Of a stretch of 64,000 nucleotides of DNA, positions 41,574 through 53,360 are shown piece by piece. Source of the DNA: Pristionchus mayeri (taxonomy: Eukaryota; Nematoda; Chromadorea; Rhabditida; Neodiplogasteridae). The notes under the pieces are model-generated. The model did not search any database, was not told where the DNA came from, and was given only the letters and a program-made list of their open reading frames with translations. The first letter of the stretch is position 1, and every line of letters starts with the position of its first letter. The DNA lies in the NCBI GenBank assembly GCA_036245805.1, contig BTRK01000006.1, positions 11,812,365 to 11,876,364 of the forward strand, given 5' to 3'. Position numbers and translations under genes: made by a program.

Positions 41574-44500
41574 CTAGTGAGCCTTCTTTTTAATCCAAAC
41601 GAGGGAATCGATGCAAGAGTCGACGGGTAGATTGATCGGCGCCTTTGTGAACTTCTGGTCTTCCAGATCTTCCGTTTCATCCCACATAATCTCCACACTT
41701 CCGAACGAACCATTCGCGAGTCTCTGCAAGATGTGTAAACGAGCCATTCGAATGTTTGTTATGTTATTTTATTGCACGCTAACCTCATTGAAGAAGTCCT
41801 CCCAGAATGAAAGAGGAAGATCGAAAAAATCGAGAGGAGAATAGATGTAGGTGATGGAAACACGAATGAGATCCATCGACGCCAGCTGAGTGATGAATGC
41901 AGCTGAAAAGAGAGTGATTAGTTGCTAACCTAGTCATATTTGTTTGCAATATTTGTTTTCTTCTTTTCACAATTTTCCAGCGAGAATCGAAAAAAATGGA
42001 CAGCCCACCCTTATCGGAGAGTTGCTCTTCGTCAACTTTAAAGAAATCGAGTTCCTTGGCGCGGGAAGCGATATCGATTATGGAGGGGCTAAAAAGGTAC
42101 AACAAATCAGTCTAGAAGTAACATTATATCATATATCATTCACTGTCGTTCTATGCATTGGTTTTTTTTGAGAAATATTTCCATTTAGTGAAAATATTTT
42201 GTAATTAATTTTAAACTTGGAGAGTAATTTTAAATTTATGAATTTATCATGATATGGCTCACATGCAAGAATCATCGATTTCCATGAAATGGAATCTGAA
42301 TTGGCCGATGGTCGCTTTACGAAGTAGCTGAGCGAACAACGAGAGATCAGCAGAAACGAGTCCACCTTCATAGTTACTGATCTCGACACAATTGATATGC
42401 CCAGAGAGAAGGCTCGAAACCTGCAAAGTTTACTGAGTGTACAGATCTTTTAAATATATAATCGAACAGAGTTTAGAAACTAATAAGTGCGAAGTGAAAC
42501 GAGACCATTTACTCTTGTTTTTTTCCATATTTTCCATCATAATCTTTTTAAAAAAAATACTGATCAAGTCGAACATAAACAATCCAAACCGAAATGATAT
42601 TTTTATTGCATGCTTCGATGATCTCACCTGATCGATAATGGGATCCTCGGTGCCATTCGGTTCCACACACAGACCGGGTTTCCCACTAAAGGAATATCGC
42701 CTGAATCGTCCCATGTCCAGAGCGTTTAGTCCATAGAAGAGAAAGTTGGAGGGATATAGACAAATGCCCATAAACGGGGCTCGGCCCTGATGAGCCATTG
42801 GTAAATTGAAATAGAAAGACTTGAGTGTTTCACGTTCATGTACGGCATGTATATACTAACCACTTGCTTAGATAAATCCACTCTCTCAAAAGCCGGTCGA
42901 TTTTTCGGTTTCTTCATGAACTCGTTAACTCCAGAGTAGTAATGAGTAGACACCTGCCATGTGTGAGTGAATTCCATATTCTTTAAAGCAACTTGAAGGG
43001 ATCCTATGGATATGTTGTCCCCGATATAGAAAGATGCGCACTATATGGTTATTCAGCGAGGAACAGACACTGTTCAATTGATTCCAATATATTGAATAGC
43101 AAATTGTAATCTACGGTACCTGTGCGAGTTTTGCGAGATCCGTGCATTTCTTATTGTCATGGAGATGAAAGCATACACAGTTGAAAGCAGGCCACAGAAG
43201 CGATTCCCAGCTGGAATTGTGATAGGATAATATAGTAGGTTAAGTAGATTCCGAGAAACGTTAAATTGCTTGAGGAAACCTAAATTGAAACAACTTAGAT
43301 TTTGTCAAAGAATCATGTGAACTGAATACTTATGAGGCTCTAAACTATTCCATTAAAAAACTATTCACAGAGTAAATCAAAACCTCTGGTTACAATACAG
43401 TATTCCAATTAAAAATGTCAACCGATCATTATAATAGTTAATGAAGTGCCCTGTAACTACGGTAACTTAGTAAAGGGGTACGGTAATGAGGTTTATGGAT
43501 GGTACCTCGAGGACTCAGTAAGATCCTTGTGACTTTCAACCTTCTGAGTATCATCGACATCGAGACAACGACACTGGGAGGCGAAGTCCTGAGAAGAAGA
43601 GTTTAGACTACGGTAGTATTAATCGACAACGGATAATGGAATCGTATCTTGATAACTCACTCGACAGAAGGCATCGATCCATCCAAAGTCAGCATCGGAT
43701 GACGGAGTGGAAGAAGAGAACGAGGGAGAAGAAACTCCATTATGAGGATTATCGTCAAGAGATATCTGAATACATCAGAAAGTTTAGAATGAGAAGATAA
43801 ATAGTATTATTAGATATACATCTTCCACTATCCACTGAATATTAGTCTCGAGTAAGAGCAAATTAATGATATTAGGTTGGGGCAAAAGTTTCTTTACAAG
43901 ACATTTTTCAATTGTTCTTGTAAATACTTCACTTGTGCAAAAAACTACTCTGGCAATATTTGAAGCAGTGTTGGTGTGCCACCACCATTAGTTTATATCG
44001 AATCGATCGAACTTCGATTGTCGGAAAAATATTGCTAGCCGAAAATTTGTAAAATTCCCTTTATGGGTATTCGACAAAAACCAAATATTTTATAGAAACG
44101 CATGTCACTTTCGAGCTTTTGAAAAACTAGTTAATACGGTTGACTGAAAAAACTAGTTAATACGGTTGGCTTCCACCGAACCTTTGAAAGGGTAGTTTCA
44201 TATTTTCGCGGAAATCTTATGAGGAATTTTTTTATCCAAAGAATATCAGTCGAAAATGAATACCTCAGCCATTCTTCCCATCTTCACCAACTGTTTCTTC
44301 AGGTCGGCCACCATAGGAGTGTCTTCCTGCAGAGAGGAAATATGAAGATTAATTGTTCTTCGATCTTTTTTTATTTTGCAAAGAGACGATCAATTTGCGT
44401 GCCAGAGAGATTGTTCGGGATTTTGAATGAACGTTATTTTCAGAAAAGAAGTAGTTCCGCTTATTATTGCAATCGGTCAATCTTTCCCGATTAATCAAAC

Positions 44501-45463
44501 GTAAACAAAAGATTCAGCGAATTATCTGCTTTGCTTAATCAATTTGTATTGTGCTCAGAAACAGTCAGAGACATAGATGTGCAGGGATCATGGCGGGGGG
44601 GGGGGGGGGGGGTGTTGGGTACCCCCTCGATGTATAGGGAGTCAAAAATCGATTCATAGGTCAAGACTAAGTACCATCTGACACAGTTCCTTGGGTCAGA
44701 TCAAGTTCCTTGGATCAAAAGTTTTTCTAAAATTCTTGAACATTTTTCAAAAAAAATCTTAAATGAATGGTAACATGACTCCACATTTATTAGAAATATG
44801 ATAGGATACTTTGAAATAATTTTACTATCGATTTTGAATTTTAAAAAAAAATTTTGACCCAAGGAACTGGGTTACGGTGATACTTGGGTGCTTTAGAATC
44901 TATTAGGTACGGTACCAGGACTTTTTAAAAATAAAGTTAGTTTGCTATAATCGGGGGTTACGGTAGTAGTATACGGTATCTGATGTTATTGTATGATCGA
45001 TTGGATATGGTACCTAGTCTTGACCTACCGATCGATTTTTGACCATGACCCCCTATGCGTCGAGGGGTACCCAACATGTTGGGTACCCCCATGGCGTGCA
45101 CACCTATGGTCAGAGAGAAAACGGAAAATTTAGGATAAATCAGTATACAGATTCATTATTTTGTTCCGGCTCTGGAACGATAGTACAGTAAACACCGTAT
45201 TAGCGATGCTTCGCATTTGAATATTATGATAATAAAAAATTCGCCTATCCATACACTCACACCAAAAATTTAAAAAAATAACAATAATAATAAATAATAA
45301 AAATAACTAATTCCGGTGATCTCAGCAGGGGCTATTTTTGCTAATTATTATTAAGTAAACGCTTTGTCAAGGCCCAAAGAAATGCAAAATACACCTCCTC
45401 CGCTTCCCCTTTCACAGCTGAATGTTCTCCTCCCTCGTCATTAGTAAACCTTCTGAAAACCTT
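41574..45463 (-). CDS. FBL9: F-box-like family protein, type I, first exon lost
   Basis: Exons: J 41574-41723 (RLANGSFGSVEI...KFTKAPINLPVD), I 41784-41902, H 42009-42088, G 42263-42420, F 42628-42786, E 42861-42953, D 43120-43210, C 43506-43588, B 43661-43765, n3 44264-44326, n2 45395-45463. All lengths keep one open frame, and D/E reads as F-box-like. The first exon (MN-x-DS-x-GSK) is missing: just beyond n2 the sequence turns into the 5' side of exon H of FBL10, and no CAACG motif is present, as if one deletion removed the FBL9 start, the gap and FBL10 exons I and J. The long n3/n2 intron holds a mariner fragment and a palindrome. Without a start codon exon it is at best a chimera with FBL10. 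Confidence 0.6.
43872..44215. mobile_element. Partial mariner-family copy in FBL9 intron
   Basis: It begins at TA-flanked TTAGGTTGGGGCAAAAGTTT and follows the 30337-30883 element (TTTTCAATTGTTCTTGTAAAT, GGGTATTCG-x-CAAAAACCA), but the opposite terminus is missing. It contains a 22 bp tandem duplication (AAAAACTAGTTAATACGG twice). Confidence 0.6.
44579..45106. repeat. Palindromic element with G-run in FBL9 intron
   Basis: GTGTTGGGTACCCCCTCGAT on the left faces ATGCGTCGAGGGGTACCCAA on the right. Inner pairs GTCAAAAATCGAT / complement and GGTCAAGACTAAGTACCAT / complement are clear. A run of more than 20 G follows GCAGGGATCATGGC at the left edge. Confidence 0.6.
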
Positions 45464-45685
45464 CTGAAACAGACTATTGATTTAAAATAATAGGTGTAAG
45501 CTTCGAAAAAGGTATTTAGCTTCCCAAAATCTTTACGAGAATAATATTCTCCTATATTATCACCCTTTCTCGGACTCATTTTATAAATTTTTCGTTGATT
45601 TCGCACCGTGCCAGTGTGAACTGAACGAAAAGATAGCAAAACAACCGCAAAAAGTTTTCTGATATTTCAAGAGAAAATTACACAC

Positions 45686-48600
45686 TCGGATTGGAGAGTT
45701 GAAATCCTTCAAACGAAATAAGTTCGCATTCCTTAGCAAAAGAAGAGATATCAAGGATGGAGGACCTGAAGATGAAAAGATGAGTCAATCCAATAAGTTT
45801 AATTTCCTTCAGGGAATATCTGTGAATGGCACACAAAACATACAAAAAATATGCAAACATTGTTAAAATTGTTTCAGATAATTCATGAAAAACGGTGTCA
45901 CGACTTACACGATAGTGTCATCGATCCCCCTGCGGGCGATCTCGAGATATCCGATGGTCGAACAGCGCAGAAGCTGAGTGCACATCGTAAAATCCTCAGG
46001 ATTGAGCTGTATCATATAGTCACGGACGAGGACATGTTTGATGGGCACAGAAAGAAGTTTGGAAATCTGCAGATTAAACTGAGTTTGCAAGTATTCTCAT
46101 AAAAGAGGGAGAAATGAGACAATTGAAATCTTTGAGAGAGATTGCACTTGCGGCAAAATGGTTCTAATCATAGGATATGGATTTAACTTGAAGGTAGAGA
46201 TTGTGCATTTTATTTAACCTGCTCGAAGATTGGATCCTCGGGTCCATTCAAAGTAACTCCAAGCTTGGGTTCGAAAGAAGAACCACGTCGCTCGAAGCGA
46301 CTCCAATCCAGACCGGATATATCGTAGAAGTGGAGATTGGAGGGAAACAACACGATGCGAACTCGAATTCCACCCTGTTAGTTACAGTCGCGCCGGAAAG
46401 TCATGGGACACTTTTTGTATCTGTTATAACTTTTTGACCAGGATTCTGGCACCCAGGTATGATGCACCAAATTCATTGGAGACTATGATGTTGGGGCATG
46501 ACGAAATAGCCCCCGCTATTGAATAGTGATGACGCAATCAACATGCACTTTTTCAAAACGGCATTATTCTTACACAGATTTTTTTCCAGTTCGTCAAACT
46601 TTCTAAGATTGGAGATATGACCGAGTCCTACCCAGAAGAAATTTTTGAAGGCGCTGCTCGGTCGTACTTTTGCTGCAGCCGTGCTGCAAAAACAGGGTCT
46701 AAAATTCAGAACTCGGAATCTAAGCATGCTAGAGACCCGTTCAAAGCATAAAAATGATCGTCGTCATGAATCCAGATGATCCTAAGAATATGACAGCGAT
46801 AACTCAAAATTTGCCCTCAGGGCATGAAAAAATCACTTTTTTGCATGACCATTTTTTCGACATCCATAACTTTAAAAGTTTAGTAAAAATCTGGGTTCCA
46901 TCTGGCAATATGCAAAATGTATTGGAGAACTTATTTCCAACTTTTTAGAGCGATTGGATATCTTTCCTATTCGCGGCGAACGGTTTTCGGAGGTATACTC
47001 ATGTCGAGACACACCCTGTTTACGCACTCTCGTCGTCTGTACTCTCTCGCCCATAGGGGTAAACAAGGTGTTTTCCGGCATGAGTATATCTCCGAAAACC
47101 GTTCGCCGCGAGCAGGAAAGATATCCAATCGCTCTAAAAAGTTGGAAATCTGTTCTCCAATACATTTTGCATATTACCAGATGAAAACCATATTTATACT
47201 AAACTTTTCGATAAAGTTATGGATGTCGAAAAAATGGTCATGCAAAACAGTGATTTTTTTCATACCCTGAGGGCAAATTTTGAGATATCGCTGTCATAAT
47301 CTCCTGATCATCTGCATTCATGATGAAGATCATTTTGATGCTTTGAATGGGTCTCTAGCGTGCCTAGAAGTCGAGTTCTGAATTTTAGTCCCTGTTTTTG
47401 CAGCACGGCTGCAGCAAACGTACGACTGAGTAGCACCTTCAAAAATTTATGCTGGGTAGGCCGCGGTCATATCTCCAATCTTAGAAAGTTTCACGAACTG
47501 GAAAAAATCTATGTAAGAATAATGCCGTTTTGAAAAAGTGCAATAACGGGTGCTATTTCGTCATACCCCAACATCATGATCATAATCTCCAATGAATTAG
47601 GTACACCATACCTGGGTGCCAGAATGATGCATTTCCTGGGCAAAAAGTTATAACAAATACAAAAAGTGTCCCATGACTTTCCGGTGCGACTGTAGCTATT
47701 TTTGAAGTTTAATAGGAAGGCGTGATTGTGGCAAGTTCATTTAAGGGTTAAGCGTATGTATCATAATGCTTACGTCAATAGAGTTGAACAGGTCCACTCT
47801 ATCGATTCCCGGTCGATTGTTCGCTCTCTTCATAAACTCGTACACTCGTACTCGGAAGTGAGTGGAAACCTGAGAGAAACACAGTTGCACCTTTAAATAA
47901 AAATAATTTACAATATGTGTTTATATTTTAATTAGACTAACGTTAAACATAATATTCAATAAATGCTCTAAATGAGTAAGAACAAATCTAAATAATAAAT
48001 AGTGCCATACCATTGATAGATTCGCCAGATCAAAGCACTCGCCATCAGTGTAGAGACTGGATAAGATACGAGTAAGAGGCGGCCAAGGAAGAGATTCCAA
48101 ACTGGAAAAAAACAAGAGCGATTTGATTATTTCTCAAAAACAAGATTAAATTTGAATTACATATGAATATAGTAAAATAGTATGGTAATGGGATTTATAG
48201 ATGTCACCTCGGGGACGCAGGGAGATCCGTATGACGTTTGACCTCCTGAGTATCGACGACATTGAGACGACGACACTGGGAGGCAAAGTCCTGAGAAGAA
48301 GAGATTTGACTACGGTAGTATTAATCGACAACTGATGATGACTTCGTATCTTGAGAACTTACTCGACAGAAGGCATCGATCCATCCAATGTCAGCATCGG
48401 AAGACGGGATGGAAGAAGAGAACGAATGAGAAGAAACTCCATCATGACGATTATCGTTGAGAGACATCTGATTGGAAGGAGGAGAATCGTAAGGAAGAGT
48501 GTTTGATGACTGCAAATAATTGGTAAGTGACTTAAGTTCACAATTAATTTGTTCACATTTGGCATAGAATAAAACGTCATCTCAAAGTAATTGCGTAGGT

Positions 48601-48747
48601 ATTTTCAATAATTATACATTGGAGAAAAATTGAACATATGCGCTGGTTGGGGTGGAAGATGGAAGCATTTTGACATGCAATCAAAACACAGGGAAATAGT
48701 GTAAAGCAGTTCACCTGATCAGTGGGAGAATGGAACTGCTGATGCAT
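45686..48747 (-). pseudogene. FBL10: copy lacking exons I and J
   Basis: Exons: H 45686-45765 (RSSILDISSFAKECEL), G 45909-46066, F 46219-46374, E 47774-47869, D 48011-48101, C 48208-48290, B 48363-48509, and a short type II first exon 48715-48747 (MHQQFHSPTDQ). Exon lengths keep frame. The F/E intron is expanded by a 1.3 kb palindrome. Downstream of H the expected I and J are gone and FBL9's second exon follows after about 220 bp. The motif CAACG-N6-GACGT is 140 bp upstream. Without I and J the product lacks the conserved C-terminal 85 or so residues. Confidence 0.6.
46385..47692. mobile_element. 1.3 kb TA-flanked palindromic element, copy 2
   Basis: TA duplicates stand at 46383-46384 and 47693-47694. 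The ends CAGTCGCGCCGGAAAGTCA and GACTTTCCGGTGCGACTG are Tc1-like (CAGT termini). Arms of about 600 bp are near-perfect inverted copies, with the shared words GCTGCAAAAACAGGG and CTCAGGGCATGAAAAAATCA. No transposase is visible, so it would depend on an enzyme supplied from elsewhere. Confidence 0.7.
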
Positions 48748-48886
48748 GGGACACTCAATAGGAACGAGTAGTTGTTATTCTAAAATTGGAAAAATATTTT
48801 TAAAGTGTTAAGATAAAAGAAAACAACAAAAACATATAAGAAATAAAATTGAGTGTTAACTCGAGATCCTGCCGAAAGTATTCAAA

Positions 48887-48902
48887 CAACGCACTAGGAC
48901 GT
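48887..48902. promoter_or_regulatory. CAACG-N6-GACGT motif upstream of FBL10 (copy 8)
   Basis: It lies 140 bp before the presumed FBL10 start and 149 bp beyond the FBL11 stop. Confidence 0.45.
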
Positions 48903-49050
48903 ATTTTATAATTAACAACGTAGTCACCTTGTGTAAATCTTTATCATGCTACTATAAATTTACTGAAAGTCTGAATAAATTGGTGAGGAATAAATTAAAG
49001 AATTTCTGGAAAGACCAATTAATATTATACTGTAGATTGGATATAATATC

Positions 49051-52000
49051 TTATTTGGAATCGGCTTTAGTCCACTCCAGGACATCGATGGAATAGGGAA
49101 AGTCTGGAAGAGTGACCGGCGCCTTCGTGAACTTCTCGTGATTTCCTTCTCCCCAGAACTCCACACATTTGAATCGACCGCTCGCGAGATTCTAAAAAAA
49201 TGTTTTTAACATTCCATTCTTTAATTTCGCATTTATCATCATTTAGAAGTACTAAGCAATAATTAATGAAAAATAATGAAATTTCGAAACTCTATGTCAT
49301 TGTGCAAATAATTGTTGGATAAACAGAAAAATGCTCAACCTCATTAAGGAAGTTTTCCCAGAATGAATGAGGAAGAGAGAACACGTAGAACCGGTAGTAC
49401 TCGACGAACGAAACATGAGTAAGGTCCATCGTCGAAAGCTGGGTGACGAATGATTCTGACAAGTGATACCAACGTAATTACACTTCCTAGCTTTCATTTT
49501 TCAAGAAAACGTTTAATTCTTTTCAGTGTGAATTGGACAAATGAAATCATAACTGATGAAATATATGTTCTATTCTAAGGGTTTGGAAGCTGAAACGACA
49601 ACATAAAAAATATTATATAAATTACCATAAACCACCAAAAATCGCTTGAGAGATCACCCACCAACGTCGGTGAGCATTCTCACATTAGGTTGCAAATGAA
49701 GATCGAGTTCCTTAGCGTGAGAAGCGATTTCAATGATGGTGGAACTGAAATGGAAAGATGATAGCACACAACTAAGAAACTTTCATAACCTTCAAACATG
49801 TTCTATGAACGGATTATCGATATCATATGATATTTTTTCAGGAAATCACGGTAAAACAAACATAGATAATACATTGCAAATATGGCATTACTTACACGGT
49901 GGTATCATCGATTAACGGTTCTTGTAGTTCAAGATGTCCCACAATACAACCTTGCAGCAATTGGGCGAAGAAAGATAATTCAGAAGCAGATAATTCTTCA
50001 AGGTCGTTGATCTTGACATTTTTGACGGGTCCAGCAATCAGACTGGCCACCTACGAAAACAATAATAAGACTATTCGCATTTATTTATCCTTGTGCTCTC
50101 CAAATTTTTTTTTTTCAAAGCTTAATAAATCTATTTTTTCCACACGCTTTCTTGATCTAACCTGCTCGGCGATGACATCCTCGGGTCCAGTCAGATTCAC
50201 TAGCAGCTTAGGGTTGAGAGATGAACCATATCGCTTGAATCGAGTCGACTCCAGATTGGACAGATTGTGGAAGATGATATTGGATGGAAAGAAGATGATA
50301 CGAATACGCAGTCCACCCTGTCAAAGAATACTCAATATACAGTATCGATCATAAGTATTCGTCCAAAATTTCGGAGCAATATAATTTTTGAACCGATAGC
50401 ACAATCCGGCTGAAATTTTGACTGTAGATAGGTAATTCATCGGGGAATCCGTCAAAAGTTTTGCCCTTGCATAGTGATGACGCAATCACAATACACTATT
50501 TCGAAATGGATTATTTCCTCTGTGAAATTTTTCGTGCTTACCTGACTTTCTGAGGGTTGAGAGGTACCGTAGGGCTATCCAGAAAACAATTTTCTAGTTG
50601 CTGCGACTTCGCACATTTTTGCTGCAGACGCTGCAAGTTGGATGTTGCAAATTTATAACTCAGCTTCTAGAGAAGCTGGCACTAGGTCGGATGAGAACCG
50701 TCGGATGAGAACCCACCGGATGAGAACCAAAAAAATTACCCTTCTCCAGCATGTTCACAGCAGGTTCCCAAAGTGTCACAAATACTTCTGTGAAAGTCCT
50801 ACAGAAGGGTCCATCTTTTGGTTCTCATCCGGTGGGATCTCATCCGGGGTAGTGCAGAGAAGCTAGAGACTCGTGCAAAGAAGAAAAACGATCCTTATTA
50901 TGATCCTAGATGGTCCTGAAACTTTGGTATCGATCGCTCATCATCTTCCTTCAGGACACGAAAAAGTCACTTTTTTGGATGACCCAACTTTGGAAACTTA
51001 CTGCTTCAAGAACGAATTTGCATAAAATGTGGTTCCAGCACAGGAATGTTCAAAAACCATCGGATAATCGATTCTCAACGTTTGGTAAGGTTAGCTTCAC
51101 TTTCCGGACCGTGGCGTTCGATTTTATGACGAGAATGCATCATTTCCCTACACGAGAGAGTGGAGAGGGAGCAGTGTGAAGAGAGACGCCCTCATTCTGA
51201 GTGGAGCGCGCGTCATAAAATCGAACGCCACGGTCCGGAAAGTTAAGCTAACCCTACCAAAAGTTGGGAATCGATTCATTGATGGTTTTTGAACATTTTC
51301 TGTGATGGAACCACATTTTATGCAAATTCGTCCTTGGGACGGCAAGTGGCCAAAGTTGGGCTATCCAAAAAATGACTTCTTCGTGCCCTGAAGGCAAATG
51401 ATGAGCTCGATACCAAAATTTCAGGATCATCTAGGATCATAATAAGGATCGTTTTTCTTCTTTGCACTAGTCTCTGGCTTCTCTAGACGCTGAGTTATAA
51501 ATGTGCAGCATCCAACTTGCAGCGTCTGCAGCAAAAAGGCGCGAAGTCGCAGCAAGTTGAAAATTGTTTTCTGGATAGCCCTACGGCACCACTCAACCCT
51601 CAGAAAGTCCGGTAAGCACGAAAAATTTCTCCGAGGAAATAATCCATTTCGAAATAGTGTGTTGTGATTGTGTCATCACTATGCAAGGGCGACAACTTTT
51701 GATGAGTTGTCTATAAGTCCCCCGGATTCCCCAATGAATTACCTATCTACAGTCAAAATTTCAGCCTGATTGTGCTATCGGTTCAAAAATAATAGGGCTC
51801 CGAAATTTTGGACGAATACTTATGATCGATACTGTACTTGGAAAGGACGCATCTAAGGGCGATGTTTAATACCACTTCATAATCCTTCTCCAGCTTCACG
51901 CTATCAATTCCCGGTCGATTGTCCGCTCTCTTCATGAACTCGATCACTCCTCCGCGGACGTGAGTGGATAGCTGCGAAATGTATAATTTGGTCTATCGCG

Positions 52001-53096
52001 AGAGGACATAAAAATACACTTTACAGATATTATACGAAGATATTTTTAGAACTGCCTTCTTTCGATAAAGATAACTCTGTACAGGAACGAATCAACATTC
52101 AGTTCACATACCTTTGAAAGATTCGCCAGATCGAAACATTCGCCATCGGTGTAGAGATTGGAGAAAATACGAGTGAGAGGCGGCCAAGGAAAAGATTCCA
52201 AACTGGAAATACGATTTTGAACAGATTCTGTAGATAGTTCATTGTATTTAGAAAAATAGTGGTGCTTTAAAGTAGTGTGAGTATTGGATGCGCAGCAAGT
52301 TGGTGTGCGGTGTTGAACTTGGGAATCTGCGGAAGGGAACGGAACGTTATAATTATACGGTAGCTGTTTGTTACGCTGTTCCTCACATAGAGGCTGATTC
52401 CCACGTTCAACACCGCACACCAACTTACAACACTTATTCTCACAGTACCATTTTCAGAATTTCGAAACGTTTTACAATTAAACCAAAGATGTATATAAAT
52501 ACGATATTGAAATTAATAGATTGTACCTCGGGCTCTCGGGAGGTCCGTGTTACGCACGATCTGCGGTGAATCCTCGAGAGTGAGACGACCAGTGGCCTTC
52601 AAAGAAAGAATCTTCGAGTCGATAGGTAAGGACAGAATACACAATAACACAAATATGCTAGATCAGAGCATTGCCCAACTCACTTCGCAGAGTGCATCCG
52701 CTTCTGCCGAATCGACAAATGCAGTGAGAGATTGTAGAGATGGAGATGTCATCTCTACAGAAGCACGATTCTCGTTGACTGGCATCCGATCAACTGTAGG
52801 AGAATCGACGGGAGGAGTGCTCATCGCCTTTAAAAAGAATGTTAGAGATTCCTTTTTTTGTGCACACCCAGTAACCTCAAAAATTTTAACAGAGTAATCG
52901 GTAAAAAATGAATAAATCGGATCAAGTTTAGTCATAAAATATAAAACAGTCGGAAACGTTAGGAATAAATCAAATATTGATTGCGTAGCGATGGACAATA
53001 TGAATTTTGGAGCCCTCGACATACCTCATCGGCAGGAGTGTCAGAGTGCTCCTTCAACATCGGCGAGGAGCAATCGGAAGAGACGGCGTTTTGCAT
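49051..53096 (-). CDS. FBL11: F-box-like family protein, type II N-terminus
   Basis: Exons: J 49051-49191 (NLASGRFKCVEF...KFTKAPVTLPDF), I 49340-49455, H 49662-49744, G 49896-50050, F 50162-50317, E 51873-51971, D 52112-52202, C 52527-52596, B 52684-52827, A 53025-53096. It starts MQNAVSSDCSSPMLKEHSD; B reads MSTPPVDSPTVDRMPVNENR and ends DALCE; D/E is F-box-like (FPWPPLTRI...ECFDLANLSKV). Exon C is 70 nt where 71 is needed, so the frame slips by one base before D unless splicing differs. Introns hold a 1.5 kb palindrome (F/E) and a MITE (D/C). The motif copy is 85 bp upstream of the ATG. One base from intact, so transcript data would decide. Confidence 0.6.
50340..51834. mobile_element. 1.5 kb TA-flanked palindromic element, copy 3
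   Basis: The ends CAGTATCGATCATAAGTATT and AATACTTATGATCGATACTG lie between TA duplicates, again with Tc1-like CAGT. The arms share with copies 1 and 2 the TGATGACGCAATC, GCTGCAGAC-GCTGCAA and CAGGACACGAAAAAGTCAC words. The apex (51105-51235) is a smaller hairpin with CGTGGCGTTCGATTTTATGA arms, probably a nested insertion. The left arm has an extra GATGAGAACC repeat block at 50685-50840. Confidence 0.7.
52273..52447. mobile_element. Diverged MITE of the TACTGTGAGAATAG family
   Basis: Arms GCAAGTTGGTGTGCGGTGTT and AACACCGCACACCAACTT face each other. The right edge is TATTCTCACAGTA; the left edge is degraded to TAGTGTGAGTATT. The interior keeps the AACGGAACGTTA and GTTACGCTGTTCCTCA words of the 4346 copy. 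Confidence 0.6.
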
Positions 53097-53180
53097 ACTC
53101 TGAGTATACTAAAATATTTATACTGTTTTTTAAAAATTGCTGATGAATATAGATTTTTTTATGGAAGCCAAGTATTGAAA

Positions 53181-53196
53181 CAACGCTCCAGAACGT
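53181..53196. promoter_or_regulatory. CAACG-N6-AACGT motif upstream of FBL11 (copy 9)
   Basis: It lies 85 bp before the FBL11 start codon and 165 bp beyond the FBL12 stop codon. Confidence 0.5.
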
Positions 53197-53360
53197 TTGC
53201 AAGAATGCATAATGATTATACCTGTGGACTTCAACACTTTATAAGGAAACAACAAATGTGAATTAAAATCAGAACAAAAATTAGAATGGGATGGAATATA
53301 TCGGAAACATTGGGACACAACTTCGATAAGAGAAGGATACTGTAGGTAGATTACTGTTTC

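Noticed and set aside
46917..47270. 117-codon plus frame and overlapping frames in the palindrome
   Set aside because: Both arms give mirror-image frames, as expected of any long palindrome; composition is not protein-like and there are no splice signals.
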